Shown piece after piece: positions 40,291 to 49,320 of a DNA stretch of 64,000 nt; position 1 is the stretch's first letter; the number at the start of each line of letters is the position of its first letter. The notes below the pieces were generated by a model, which did no database searches, was not told where the DNA came from, and saw only the letters and a list, made by a program, of their open reading frames with translations. The position numbers were made by a program, and so were the translations under genes. The stretch comes from JAXLYE01 sp046351595. Lineage in GTDB: Bacteria > Myxococcota_A > Polyangia > Palsa-1104 > JAEUJZ01. Location of the stretch: assembly GCA_046351595.1 (NCBI GenBank), contig JAXLYE010000001.1, forward strand, positions 1,984,001 to 2,048,000, written 5' to 3'.

Positions 40291-40297
40291 CCCAACC

Positions 40298-40969
40298 GTG
40301 CGCCTCTCCTCATCCGGTCGACTGCCCCCGACCCCGCGCGCGCCACGGCTCGACCTCGCGGGCCGGGTCGTCGCCTTTTATGCGGCGGTGGCGGCGGCGG
40401 CCGTGGTCTGGGGCGCGCTGCGCGGCCACGCCAACCTGCTGTGGCTCGAGCCGCTGGTCCAGGTCGGGGCCGGCGCGGGCCGGGTACACGGCGCGCACGA
40501 TCTCGTGCACCTCGTCTCCAGCGCGGCGCTCGGGGCGGCGCTCGGCCTGCTGCTGGTGCTGCTGACGCGGGCGCTGCAGGCGCGCTACGCCTGGGCGCGG
40601 GTCCTGCACAACGAGTTCCGCCACCTGCTCGGGCCGCTGAGCCGGCGCGAGATCATCCTGCTCGCGGCCGCCTCCGCCGTCGGCGAAGAGTGCCTGTTCC
40701 GCGGCGCCCTGCTGCCGCACCTGGCGGCGCTGTCGCCGGGCCTGGTCGGCATCCTGCTCGGCGTCGCCGGCTCGGCCGCGGTGTTCGCGCTCCTGCACAT
40801 CGGCCCGGGCGTGCGCTTTCTGCCCTGGACCCTGTCGGCGCTGCTCATCGGCGTGCTGCTCGGCGGGCTGTTTGTCGGCACCGGCGATCTGCTCGGGCCG
40901 ATCGCGGTCCACTTCACGGTCAACCTGCTCAACCTGCGCCACATCGTCCGCCGCCAGATGCCGGCCTAG
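40298..40969 (+). CDS. CPBP-family intramembrane metalloprotease
   Basis: 223 aa with about five to six membrane segments. The CPBP/CAAX-protease motifs are present: GEECLFRG (E130, E131, R135), FALLHIG (H167) and HFTVNLLN (H205, N209). Bacterial members cleave or process membrane proteins or peptides, or act as scaffolds; the substrate here is unknown. A 25-residue Arg/Pro-rich N-terminus precedes the first helix. The GTG start is fixed by the adjacent TATACT. The two antiporter genes follow downstream on the same strand. Confidence 0.85.
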   Translation: MRLSSSGRLPPTPRAPRLDLAGRVVAFYAAVAAAAVVWGALRGHANLLWLEPLVQVGAGAGRVHGAHDLVHLVSSAALGAALGLLLVLLTRALQARYAWARVLHNEFRHLLGPLSRREIILLAAASAVGEECLFRGALLPHLAALSPGLVGILLGVAGSAAVFALLHIGPGVRFLPWTLSALLIGVLLGGLFVGTGDLLGPIAVHFTVNLLNLRHIVRRQMPA

Positions 40970-41080
40970 GGCCGCCTCCGCAGCCAACGGCTGCAGCAAA
41001 CGGGCGGGCCCGGCGGCCTCGGTGCTCTCCGACGGCATAAATTCGCTCGAGTGCCCGCCCCGCTCTGCGAAGATATCGGG

Positions 41081-42910
41081 ATGGACGAGCGACCCGCCCT
41101 GCCTCCGGCGCAGCGACCGATCGGGCCCAGCGGGCCGCTCGGGCCGACCTGGCGGCTGCAGCTGCTCGCGGCGGTGCTGCTTGCCTTGTCGGCGTCGGCC
41201 TGCCTGCCCTGGTCCGAGCTGCGCAGCGCCGCGCCCGCCGGTCCCGCACCCGCTTCTGCCCCGGCCGCCCCCGATCGCGGTGCGACCGCCGCGCCCCGCC
41301 CCGCCCCGGACGCGAGCGCTGCAGGTCCCGCCGCCGCGCCGTCGGCCGCATCCCCCGCCGCCTCCGGCGACGCCGCGGAGCCCGCCCCAAGCCCCGCGTC
41401 ATCGGCCGCTCCCGTCGCTGCAGCTGAAAAGGACGCCGCCAAGGACGCCGCCGCCGACAAGTCCGCCCACGCCCCGCCCGGCCTCGCCGTGCACGGGGAC
41501 GTGCTGCTGCGCACCGTCGTCGGGCTGCTCTTGTTCCTGGTGCTGGCCTACATCGGCGGCCACCCGCGCGTGCAGGCCGTCGAGGAGTGGCTCGGCCTGT
41601 CGCAGGTCATCACCGCCGGCTTCCCGTTCGTGCTGCTCGGCTACGTCGCCCGCCGCCCCGAGGTCGGCATCCTGACCGACCGCGTGCTCGACGAGCTGAC
41701 GCCGCTCTTGCGGCTGGGCCTGGGCTGGATCGGCTTCACCATCGGCTTCCGCGTCGACCTGAGCTCCGTCGAGGGCGAGTCGCACGGCGTCGCCCGCCTG
41801 ATCGCCACGCGCGCCATCGTCAGCTTCCTGGTCATCGTCGCGGTCTGCTGCGGCGTGCTGGTGATCGAGCCGATGCGGGCCCTGGAGCTGAAGCTGGCGA
41901 GCACGGTGCTGCGCGACGCGCTGCTGCTCGGCGTCGCCGGAACCCTGACCTCTCTTTACACGCCGCAGCTCCTGCGCGCCCGCGGCGGCGACGAGCGCTC
42001 GATCGAGCTGGTGACGCGCGTGACGCGCTGGCAGGAGCTGCTCGGCGTGCTCGGCATGCTCTTCATCGCCGCCTACTTCCGGCCGATCGTCGACGACGCG
42101 GCCTGGCACGTGCCCGAGACGGTGTGGCTGCTCTTGACGCTCGGCCTCGGCGCGGCCATCGGCATCCTGGTCTACGCCCTGCACCTGCGCAACACCGCCG
42201 GCCCCGGCGAGGAGATGGTCCTGCTCCTCGGCTCGGTCGCCTTCGCCGCGGGCATGGCCTCGAACCTGCGCCTGCCGCCGGTGGTGGTCTGCTTCGTCGT
42301 CGGCTTCCTGCTCGCCAACCTGCCCGGCGCCTACCGCGACCGCGTGCGCCAGACCCTGCACCGCATGGAGCGTCCGATCTACCTCCTGTTCCTGCTCGTC
42401 GTCGGCGCGCAGTGGCAGGTGGCGGACCGCCGCGGCTGGGCGCTGATGGCGACGTTCGTGGTGGCGCGGCTCATCGGCAACGCCATGGGCACCCGCCTCG
42501 GTGAGCAGGCGGGCCGGGTGCGCCTGACCGCGGCCGCGCGCGGGGCGCTCCTGGCCTCGCCGCTCGGCGCGCTGTCGATCGCGCTGGTCGTCAGCGCCAA
42601 GGTCCTCTACTCCAAGGTCGACCAGTCCGGCGCGCTGCCGCAGCTGGTCACCGCCATCGTCGGCGGCTCGATCACCACCGAGGTGCTGGCGCAGATCCTC
42701 ACCCGCATCGGCGCCCGCCGCGCCCGCCGCCGCACCCGCGCCGCCGCGGCCCGCTCGGCGAGCCAGCCCGGCACACCGTCGGCGCCGCCGCCCGCAGCAC
42801 CGTCCACGCCGCCGTCGCCGCCGCCGTCGTCACCGCCGTCCGCGCCGGCTCCCTCGACCCCCCCGACCCCGGCCGCGCCGCCCGCGAGCCCGCCCGGAGG
42901 TGCCCCATGA
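41081..42910 (+). CDS. Cation:proton antiporter family protein with signal-like N-terminus
   Basis: 609 aa. Residues about 20-140 are a hydrophobic segment ending LSASAC followed by an Ala/Pro-rich stretch, unusual for antiporters. Then about 11-12 membrane helices follow the Na+/H+ exchanger (CPA2) pattern: LLRLGLGWIGFTIGFRVDLS, LRDALLLGVAGTLTSL, LLLGSVAFAAGMASNL. The C-terminus is Pro/Ala-rich. ATG 41081 has GAAGAT ending six bases before it; GTG 41051 would add ten residues. Its stop overlaps the next gene by four bases, so the two antiporters are likely coexpressed and may form a complex. Confidence 0.8.
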   Translation: MDERPALPPAQRPIGPSGPLGPTWRLQLLAAVLLALSASACLPWSELRSAAPAGPAPASAPAAPDRGATAAPRPAPDASAAGPAAAPSAASPAASGDAAEPAPSPASSAAPVAAAEKDAAKDAAADKSAHAPPGLAVHGDVLLRTVVGLLLFLVLAYIGGHPRVQAVEEWLGLSQVITAGFPFVLLGYVARRPEVGILTDRVLDELTPLLRLGLGWIGFTIGFRVDLSSVEGESHGVARLIATRAIVSFLVIVAVCCGVLVIEPMRALELKLASTVLRDALLLGVAGTLTSLYTPQLLRARGGDERSIELVTRVTRWQELLGVLGMLFIAAYFRPIVDDAAWHVPETVWLLLTLGLGAAIGILVYALHLRNTAGPGEEMVLLLGSVAFAAGMASNLRLPPVVVCFVVGFLLANLPGAYRDRVRQTLHRMERPIYLLFLLVVGAQWQVADRRGWALMATFVVARLIGNAMGTRLGEQAGRVRLTAAARGALLASPLGALSIALVVSAKVLYSKVDQSGALPQLVTAIVGGSITTEVLAQILTRIGARRARRRTRAAAARSASQPGTPSAPPPAAPSTPPSPPPSSPPSAPAPSTPPTPAAPPASPPGGAP

Positions 42911-44346
42911 TGCCCATCCTGCTGATCCTGGCGCTGTCCGGCCTGATGCAGGCGGCCGGCAGCTTCGTCATCCTGCGCGACCGCGTCGACGCCATCGAGG
43001 CCCTGGCCAGCCTCGGCACCGCGCAGTCGTTCGGCTACCTGATGCTGGCGGCCTTCTTCGCCGGCCTTCTGGCCAAGCGCGTCCGCCTGCCCAAGCTCAC
43101 CGGCTACCTCTTGCTCGGCGTGCTCGCCGGCCCCGAGGTGTGGAAGCTGATCCCGCGCGGCGCCCTGGACAAGCTGCAGCTGGTCTCGGGCATCGCCACC
43201 GCGCTCATCGCCCTGACCGCCGGCACCGAGCTTGACCTCAAGCAGTTCCGGCCGCTCATGCGGACCATCCTGTGGCTGACGCTGATCGCGGTGATGGGGA
43301 CCACGGGCCTCTTGTGGATCGCGGTGTTCCTCTCGCGCCCGCTCCTGCCGTTCATGCAGGGCCTGCCGCTCGGGCAGACGCTGGCCATCGCGTCGGTGCT
43401 GGCGGTGGTCATGGTGGCGCAGTCGCCGGCCGTGGTCGTGGCGCTGCGCGACGAGATGGCGGCCGGCGGCCCGATGACGCGCACCGTGCTCGGCGTCGTG
43501 GTCATCGCCGACCTCGTGGTGATCGCGCTGTTCGCCGTCGCCAGCACCATCGCCAAGGCGGCCTTCGGCAACAGCGCCGGCGTCAGCGGCACCGTGCGCC
43601 AGCTGGCCTGGGAGCTGCTCGGCTCCATCGTCGCGGGCCTGCTGATCGGCGGCGTCCTGACGCTCTACCTGAAGAAGATCCGCGGCTCGGCGGCGCTGTT
43701 CATCCTGCTCATCTGCTGCATCATCGCCGAGGTCGGCCGCCGCCTGCACTTCGACCCGCTGTTGGTGGCGCTCGCCGCCGGCATGTCGATCCGCAACCTG
43801 ACCACGGTCGGCGACCAGCTCCACCAGGCGATCGAGGCCTCGTCGCTGCCGGTCTACGTCGTGTTCTTCGGTGTCGCCGGCGCCAGCATCCACCTGGACG
43901 TGCTCACCCGGGTCGGCGTGCCGGCGCTGATCTTCGTCGCGACGCGGGCCACCGGCTTCCTGGTGCTCGGGCGCCTGGGGGCCGCGGCGGCGGGCGCGCC
44001 CGATGCGGTGCGGCGCTACGCCGGCTTCGGCCTCTTGCCGCAGGCGGGCCTGGCGCTGGCGCTGTCGCTGCTGTTCGCGCGCACCTTCCCCGAGTTCGGC
44101 GCCGAGGCCGGCGCGCTGACGCTCGGGGTCGTGGCCCTGAACGAGCTTTTGGCGCCGGCGCTGTACCGCGCCGCCATCGTGCGCAGCGGCGAGGCCGGCC
44201 AGGGCGCACCCGAGTTCCTGCCGCTGCCCGAGACCGAGGACAGCGACCCCGGCACGCCCTCGCCCTTCCTGACGCCGCTCGCCCCGGTCGCGACACCCTC
44301 GGAGCCGCCCCCGGCCCCGGGCTCGTCGAGTCCCCACGGCCGCTGA
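42907..44346 (+). CDS. Kef-type cation:proton antiporter
   Basis: 479 aa, about 12-13 membrane segments. CPA2 features: LAAFFAGLLAKRVRLPKLTG, YLLLGVLAGPEVWKLI, ATALIALTAGTELDLKQF and the unwound-helix region VMVAQSPAVVVALRDEM. No C-terminal RCK domain is attached, unlike full KefB/KefC; the tail is short and Pro-rich. The ATG overlaps the stop of the preceding antiporter. Na+ or K+ selectivity cannot be told from sequence alone. Confidence 0.88.
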   Translation: MMPILLILALSGLMQAAGSFVILRDRVDAIEALASLGTAQSFGYLMLAAFFAGLLAKRVRLPKLTGYLLLGVLAGPEVWKLIPRGALDKLQLVSGIATALIALTAGTELDLKQFRPLMRTILWLTLIAVMGTTGLLWIAVFLSRPLLPFMQGLPLGQTLAIASVLAVVMVAQSPAVVVALRDEMAAGGPMTRTVLGVVVIADLVVIALFAVASTIAKAAFGNSAGVSGTVRQLAWELLGSIVAGLLIGGVLTLYLKKIRGSAALFILLICCIIAEVGRRLHFDPLLVALAAGMSIRNLTTVGDQLHQAIEASSLPVYVVFFGVAGASIHLDVLTRVGVPALIFVATRATGFLVLGRLGAAAAGAPDAVRRYAGFGLLPQAGLALALSLLFARTFPEFGAEAGALTLGVVALNELLAPALYRAAIVRSGEAGQGAPEFLPLPETEDSDPGTPSPFLTPLAPVATPSEPPPAPGSSSPHGR

Positions 44347-44378
44347 GCCGCACGACACCAGAGTCTGTCCGGTGCCAA

Positions 44379-44453
44379 ACCCGCGCGGGAAGCGCGCGGC
44401 CTGGGGGAGGCTCACTCGGCAAAGCCGAGTGAGGGGGCACGGGAAGGTGCCCC
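44379..44453 (+). repeat. REP-like hairpin element, copy 2
   Basis: Three consecutive perfect stems: CCGCGCG/CGCGCGG (44381-44399), CTCACTCGGC/GCCGAGTGAG with loop AAA (44411-44433) and GGGGCAC/GTGCCCC with loop GGGAAG (44434-44453). It aligns with 34523-34593. It lies between the antiporter stop and the GT4 promoter, and probably also terminates the antiporter transcript. Confidence 0.55.
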
Positions 44454-44497
44454 TGTTATGACCACGCGGCCGCGAGCGGCTGTGCCATGCTGTCTAC

Positions 44498-45793
44498 GTG
44501 CGGCTCTTCTACCTGACGACGGAGTTCCTGTGGCCCCCGCACCAGGGCGGTCGGGTGCGCAGCCTGGCGCAGCTCAAGCTGCTCGCGGCCCAGCCCGAGG
44601 TGACGGCGCTGACGATCTTCAGCCTCACCGAGGTCGCGGTGACGCCGGCCGAGATCGAGGCCCTTTCGCAGGCGGTGCTCGGCGCTCGCCCCGCCCAGCT
44701 GCCGCCGCTCCAGCTGCGGGTCGTGCCGCCGCCGCGCCACCCCATCCACCTCAAGCAGGCGCCGGGCGAGCTGCTGCGCGTCCTCGGGCGCCGGCTGCGC
44801 GACGGCACGCCGTACCTGCTCGGCAAGTGGCAGAGCGCGGCCGTCACCGCGACGCTGCGCGGTGAGCTGCAGGCCGGCTACGACGTCGTCTACATCGACC
44901 ACCTCGGCATGGCCGTCTACCTGCCGGTGCTGCGCGAGGCCCTGCCCCACGCCCGCCTCGTCCTCGAGGAGCACAACGTCGAGAGCGACTTCTTCCGCCA
45001 GTTCGCGGCGCGCCCGACGCTGCTGCCGCCGCTGCGGCCGCTCGCCCGCCTCGAGCACCGCGCCGCCGCCCGCGCCGAGGCGCACGTGCTCGACGAGGTC
45101 GACGCGGTGGTGACGATCTCGGGCCAGGACGCGCTCGATCTGGTGGCGCTGCACCGCCGGCTCGGCCGGCGCGACCGGGCCGTGCACGCGGTGCCGGTGC
45201 CGCAGGTCATGGAGACCAGCCGCCCCAGCCGCCCGCCGCCGCCCACCGGCGAGCCGCCGCGCCTGTGCTACGTCGGCAGCCTGAGCTGGCACCCCAACGT
45301 GCTCGGGCTCGACTGGTTCTGCCAGAAGGTGTGGCCGCACGTGCAGGCGCTGCGGCCGGACGCGCGCCTGACCATCGCCGGCTCGGGCCTCGCCGCCGGG
45401 CCCGACGGCCGTCCGCGCGTGCCGGTGACCTGGCAGGTCCCGGGCGTCGACGTGGTCGGCTACGTCCCGGACCTGGAGGCGCTGTACCAGCGCGCGCTCG
45501 CCGCCATCGCGCCGGTCCTGGGCGGCTCGGGCGTGCGCATCAAGCTGCTGGAGTCGCTGCGCGCCGGCCTGCCCACGGTCACGACCAGCGCCGGCGCCGC
45601 CGGGCTGCCGCTGACGCCCGGGCGCGAGGTCCTCATCGAGGACGACCCGCGGCGGTTTGCGCAGGCCGCGGCGCGGCTGCTGACGGACCCGCCGCTGCGG
45701 GAGGCCCTTCGCCAGGGGGGCTACAAATTCCTTGAGGAGCACCACAGCCGTGCGCGCGCGACCGAGGCGCTGCGGCGCGCCCTCATCCTCTAG
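44498..45793 (+). CDS. Glycosyltransferase family 4
   Basis: 431 aa GT-B glycosyltransferase. The N-terminal domain starts FYLTTEFLWPPHQGGRVRS (a Gly-rich acceptor-side loop) with EEHNVESDFFRQF. The C-terminal donor domain starts RLCYVGSLSWHPNVLGLDWF and carries the family signature LGGSGVRIKLLESLRAGLP, followed by VTTSAGAAGLPL. It probably transfers a sugar in exopolysaccharide, O-antigen or glycolipid synthesis; no other polysaccharide genes are nearby. CATGCT ends six bases before the GTG start. Confidence 0.9.
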   Translation: MRLFYLTTEFLWPPHQGGRVRSLAQLKLLAAQPEVTALTIFSLTEVAVTPAEIEALSQAVLGARPAQLPPLQLRVVPPPRHPIHLKQAPGELLRVLGRRLRDGTPYLLGKWQSAAVTATLRGELQAGYDVVYIDHLGMAVYLPVLREALPHARLVLEEHNVESDFFRQFAARPTLLPPLRPLARLEHRAAARAEAHVLDEVDAVVTISGQDALDLVALHRRLGRRDRAVHAVPVPQVMETSRPSRPPPPTGEPPRLCYVGSLSWHPNVLGLDWFCQKVWPHVQALRPDARLTIAGSGLAAGPDGRPRVPVTWQVPGVDVVGYVPDLEALYQRALAAIAPVLGGSGVRIKLLESLRAGLPTVTTSAGAAGLPLTPGREVLIEDDPRRFAQAAARLLTDPPLREALRQGGYKFLEEHHSRARATEALRRALIL

Positions 45794-45815
45794 CTTCTCT
45801 CTTCCTCGCGAACTT

Positions 45816-46327
45816 GCGCTGTGCTCGAGCCGTTTCGAGGAAGGAACCTGGCGGTTCCTCCCTCGGGCTCCCTCTTCCCTGGGGAGACTGTCATTGGGTC
45901 TCGCTGGTGGGTCGGACCGCTCGTGCGCTCAGACCCTAGCGCGCTACAACGTCCGCGCTGGTGGAGGTCCGTGCGGTCTGCAGACAACGTGCAGGAATGG
46001 GGAATGTGGGGGTTCGCTGACAATCCGGACTGCCCAGGGCGCGGGGCACGTCCGCGAGCGGACGAAGTGGTCAATACAACGAACGCCCCGAAGCATCCCG
46101 AGAGGAAGCCGGCGGGCCAAAGGCCCTAACGGCTTCCCCCTCCGCCCTCTTGCACGTTGTCTGCAAGGAACACGATCCTCCGCCAGCGCGGACGTTGTAC
46201 CGCGCTAGGGTCTGAGCGCACGGTCGGTCCGCATCGGCAGCGACATTCAATGACAGTCTCCCCAGGGAAGAGAGAGCCCGAGGGAGGAACCGCAGGTTCC
46301 TTCCTCGAAACGGATCGAGCACAGCGC
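45816..46327. repeat. Large inverted repeat with 180-bp arms around a 151-bp centre
   Basis: The left arm 45816-45996 and right arm 46148-46327 are reverse complements over their whole length with scattered substitutions. Each arm holds an inner hairpin (AGGAACC...GGTTCCT), the block GACTGTCATTG, the exactly shared block GTGCGCTCAGACCCTAGCGC, and a stem around the loop GACAACG. The GACAACG stem is CTGCA/TGCAG on the left and CTTGCA/TGCAAG on the right, so both sides changed together. The element fills the space between the GT4 stop and the phosphatase stop, which face each other. No transposase or open frame is seen inside. Confidence 0.75.
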
Positions 46328-46332
46328 CCGCG

Positions 46333-48537
46333 TCAGGGCGTACGCAGCAGCTGACAGTCCTCGATGGGCGAGCCATCCAGGCTCTTGGGACACAGCCGCA
46401 GCGCCCCAGGCAGCACCTCCAAAGACACATAATGGTGGCCATTGAAAAAAGCCTGCGGCGGGTGCTTGCACCGCTTCTTCCCCGGCGCGCCACACTTCAA
46501 CGGCCGCAGCTCCGCCCCGCCCCCGCCCGAGACGAGATACGAAAGCTGCCCGCGCCGCCCGCGCTCGTAGTTGTGGTCGTGCCCCGAGATCAGCAGGCTG
46601 ACGCGGTGGCGCTCCAGGAGCGGCACCAGCTCGCGCTGCGCCAGGGTGCTGTCGCCGTGCCAGCCCGACGAGTAGGGGCCGTCGTGCAGCCAGACCAGCG
46701 TCGCGCGCGGCTTGCGTGAGCCGAGGCGCAAAAGGTCGCCCTCCAGCCACGCCAGCTGCTCGGGCCGCGACAGCTGGTTCGAGTCGAGCGAGATCAGGTG
46801 CACGCCGGCCACGTCGAGGCTGAAGAAGCCGCGCGGGGCCTCGGCCGCGCCCGCCGCAAGGTCGGACAGCGCCGCGCCGACGGGCGGCGGCTGCGCCGGC
46901 TCGTGGCGCGGCACGAGCTCGGCGCGCCGGCTCGGCAGCCCGAGGCGCGAGGGCCCGGGCGACGGGGACGACCCTGGCTGCGGCGGGAACATGGTCTGGA
47001 ACAGCGCGAACAGCCGCTCGGCGCCGCGGCGCTTGGGCGCATACTCATGATTTCCCGGGGTCAGGTACACCGGCACCCGCGAGATCAGCGGCCCGGCGAC
47101 GGCGAAGAAGCGGTCCCAGTCGCCCTCCTCGGTGCCGCGCTCGACGACGTCGCCGGTGTGCAGCACCAGGTCCGGGTCCTCGGCCAGGATGGCCTGCACC
47201 AGCTGCGCGTGCACCGCGTGGCCCGAGCGCGTGTCGCCGTACACGACGATGCGCAGCGGCCGCCCCGGCGGCGGCGGCGTGTGGAAGCTGACCGGCGGCA
47301 GCTCGGTGCGCGCCCCGTCCTCGGAGAGGACCGACAGGCGGTAGTGGTAGGTGGTGCCGGCGCGCAGCCCCTCGACGTGCAGGCGGTGCAGGGTCTGCGG
47401 CGGCTGGTCCTTGGGCGGGCGCAGCGCCTTGTCGCGCTCACTCGGCGCCGGGCCGCGGCCGTAGCGCAGCTCGGCGTACGCGGGCAGGTCGGTTTCCACG
47501 GTCAGGTCGAGCGCGCCGTCGACCAGCCGCTCGATGTAGGGGCCGCGCACGGCGCGCGGGCCGGCGACCGCGACCAGCTCCAGGTCGAGCCGCGGGCAGC
47601 GCTCCAGCGAGCGGCCGTGGACCTCGACGGCCAGCACGTTGCCCTGCGGCCGCAAAAGGCCCGGCGGCACCGCCACGTACAGGCGCTCGGGCTCGACGGT
47701 GCCGCGATCGAGCGCCAGCACCGGGGTCTGCGCCTGCGGCGCCGCGGCCTCGGGCATGCGCCGCCGCGACACCTCGACGCCGTTCAGGTAGGCGATCAGC
47801 CCGTCGCTGTAGCGGGCGCGCAAGAGCAGCTGCCCCGGCACCTTCGCGCTCGGATCCAGGTCGAAGCGGCGGCGCAGGTGCAAGGTGCCGGCGCAGGCCG
47901 GGAACACCGGCGCCTCGGGCAGCACGCTCGAGGCCCACAGGCCGCTCGGCACGCCGGCCGCGGCCCCCGACGGAGCGCCCGGGAAGGTCTGCGCCGCCGC
48001 GGCCCGCAGCGCCGAGGCCGCGCCCAGCACCAGCGCGTAGGGCGGCGAGTCGGCGGGCTCCGACGGCGCCCCCGGGCTCGGGGCGGGCAGCGGCAGCGTC
48101 GCCCCGCGGCTGCCGCCATCGGCGCCGTCCTCGGCCAGCACGATGCCGGCGTCCGGCGGCGCCGCCGCGCCCGGTGCGCCCGCCGCCGTCGCCGACGTCG
48201 ACGTCGAGGCCGCCGGCGTCACCCAGGTCGAGCCCGGCGACGGCTGCGACGTCGAGGGCACGGTCAGCGGCTGCTCGGTCCAGGCGCGGTCGTCGAACTC
48301 CGGCTGCTGCCAGCCGACCGGCGGCGCCGCGAACCCGCGGAGCTGGCGCCCGCGCGGCGTCACCGTCGCGGTCCGGTCGAGCAGCACCGGCTCGGCCGGC
48401 GCCCCGCTGCCGCCGCTGCAGACGATCCCGATCGCCAGGAGCGCGGCCAGGCCGCGGCGCCGCGCTCCCTGGGCGCCCTGGGCGACGGGAGCGATGCGAC
48501 GGCAGCGTCGCCGCGAGCGGGCGGCGGGCGAGAGCAT
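46333..48537 (-). CDS. Purple acid phosphatase-like metallophosphoesterase, secreted
   Basis: 734 aa. A basic N-terminus and hydrophobic segment (GLAALLAIGIVCSGG) suggest a signal peptide. Residues about 40-300 are a beta-rich region (RARYSDGLIAYLNGVEVSRR is jelly-roll-like), followed by an FN3-like N-domain (TDLPAYAELRYG, AGTTYHYRLSVLSEDGAR). The metallophosphatase core has GDTRSG, LHTGDVVERG, TPGNHEY, LVWLHDGPYSSG and SGHDHNYERG. Probably hydrolyses phosphomonoesters or nucleotides outside the cell. The stop lies six bases from the right arm of the large inverted repeat. CAGAAT ends five bases before the ATG. The frame stays open upstream through the minisatellite, but nothing there is conserved. 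Confidence 0.85.
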   Translation of the reverse strand: MLSPAARSRRRCRRIAPVAQGAQGARRRGLAALLAIGIVCSGGSGAPAEPVLLDRTATVTPRGRQLRGFAAPPVGWQQPEFDDRAWTEQPLTVPSTSQPSPGSTWVTPAASTSTSATAAGAPGAAAPPDAGIVLAEDGADGGSRGATLPLPAPSPGAPSEPADSPPYALVLGAASALRAAAAQTFPGAPSGAAAGVPSGLWASSVLPEAPVFPACAGTLHLRRRFDLDPSAKVPGQLLLRARYSDGLIAYLNGVEVSRRRMPEAAAPQAQTPVLALDRGTVEPERLYVAVPPGLLRPQGNVLAVEVHGRSLERCPRLDLELVAVAGPRAVRGPYIERLVDGALDLTVETDLPAYAELRYGRGPAPSERDKALRPPKDQPPQTLHRLHVEGLRAGTTYHYRLSVLSEDGARTELPPVSFHTPPPPGRPLRIVVYGDTRSGHAVHAQLVQAILAEDPDLVLHTGDVVERGTEEGDWDRFFAVAGPLISRVPVYLTPGNHEYAPKRRGAERLFALFQTMFPPQPGSSPSPGPSRLGLPSRRAELVPRHEPAQPPPVGAALSDLAAGAAEAPRGFFSLDVAGVHLISLDSNQLSRPEQLAWLEGDLLRLGSRKPRATLVWLHDGPYSSGWHGDSTLAQRELVPLLERHRVSLLISGHDHNYERGRRGQLSYLVSGGGGAELRPLKCGAPGKKRCKHPPQAFFNGHHYVSLEVLPGALRLCPKSLDGSPIEDCQLLRTP

Positions 48538-48850
48538 GCCCCATTCTGGCAAATCCTCCGCAGGCACAAAAAGCTTCCGCAGCGGCCCCCCGCAAATTCC
48601 GGCCACGCGGGACCGCGCCGCCCGCGTGGCGGGGCCCCGACCCGCCGCCGCGATGCCCGCGCGGCCTTCGGCCGGACCGCTCAGCCACGAGCCGCTCGTC
48701 CCGAGCCAGCCGCCGCGACCGCCCAGAGGCCGCCCAGAGGCCGCCCACCGGCCGCCGGACCCGCTCGCCCAGCCCGCGGCCGCACCGGCTCGGCCGCAGG
48801 ACCTCGTTCCCGCGGGGCGCCGGGCCGCGGGCTCCTGGCCAGAAAGGTTC
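48538..48850. other. Intergenic region with a perfect 10-bp stem
   Basis: No gene seen. GCCACGCGGG (48602-48611) and CCCGCGTGGC (48621-48630) form a perfect stem around nine bases, followed by GGGGCCCC. The rest is low-complexity GC-rich sequence leading into the minisatellite. Confidence 0.45.
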
Positions 48851-49183
48851 GGCCTGTTCGCCCGGCCGCCGCGACCTCGCTGGACCGCGTCCGCCTGGTC
48901 CGCCCGGCCGCCGCGACCTCGCTGGACCGCGTCCGCCTGGTCCGCCCGGCCGCCGCGACCGCGATGGACCTCGTCCGCCTGGTCCGCCCGGCCGCCGCGA
49001 CCTCGCTGGACCTCGTCCGCCTGGTCCGCCCGGCCGCCGCGACCTCGCTGGACCTCGTCCGCCTGGTCCGCCCGGCCGCCGCGACCTCGCTGGACCTCGT
49101 CCGCCTGGTCCGCCCGGCCGCCGCGACCTCGCTGGACCTCGTCCGCCTGGTCCGCCCGGCCGCCGCGACCTCGCTGGACCTCG
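48851..49183. repeat. Minisatellite: about eight copies of a 42-bp unit
   Basis: The unit contains CCGCCCGGCCGCCGCGACC followed by TCGCTGGACCTCGTCCGCCT, and repeats with a 42-bp period. The first two copies have CGCGT where later ones have CTCGT, and the third has CCGCGATGG for CCTCGCTGG, so copies grew by recent tandem duplication. A 42-bp period keeps several reading frames open, but no start signal or domain supports a protein. It lies just upstream of the homogentisate dioxygenase gene. Confidence 0.8.
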
Positions 49184-49320
49184 GGCGGGGCGGGGGCGGG
49201 GCCGGCGGGGTCCGCGGGAGCGGGTCGCTGGTTCCCGAGGGCGCGCTGGAAAACCGCAGGGGCTGGGCGGCTGAACGGCCGCCGCTGTACGCGCGCGCCC
49301 AGGGGGTGTAGAACCTCGGC

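Larger units (their letters stand above)
39563..40297. other. Divergent intergenic region, 735 bp, with degenerate GGGTCGGC-type repeats
   Basis: No convincing gene. The left 200 bp is the untranslated leader of the minus-strand lipoprotein operon. The right part (about 40005-40150) is a degenerate run of short GC-rich repeats (GGGTCGGC, GGGTCGGCCC) and a tandem pair of GTCCGCCCGGCAG (about 40081-40106). Long open frames exist in several phases but show no conserved motif. Confidence 0.5.

Noticed and set aside
45816..46327. Insertion sequence
   Set aside because: The arms are long and near-complementary, but the 151-bp centre has no transposase and no target-site duplication is evident.
48851..49183. 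CRISPR array
   Set aside because: Units abut directly with no unique spacers and there are no cas genes. It is a tandem minisatellite.
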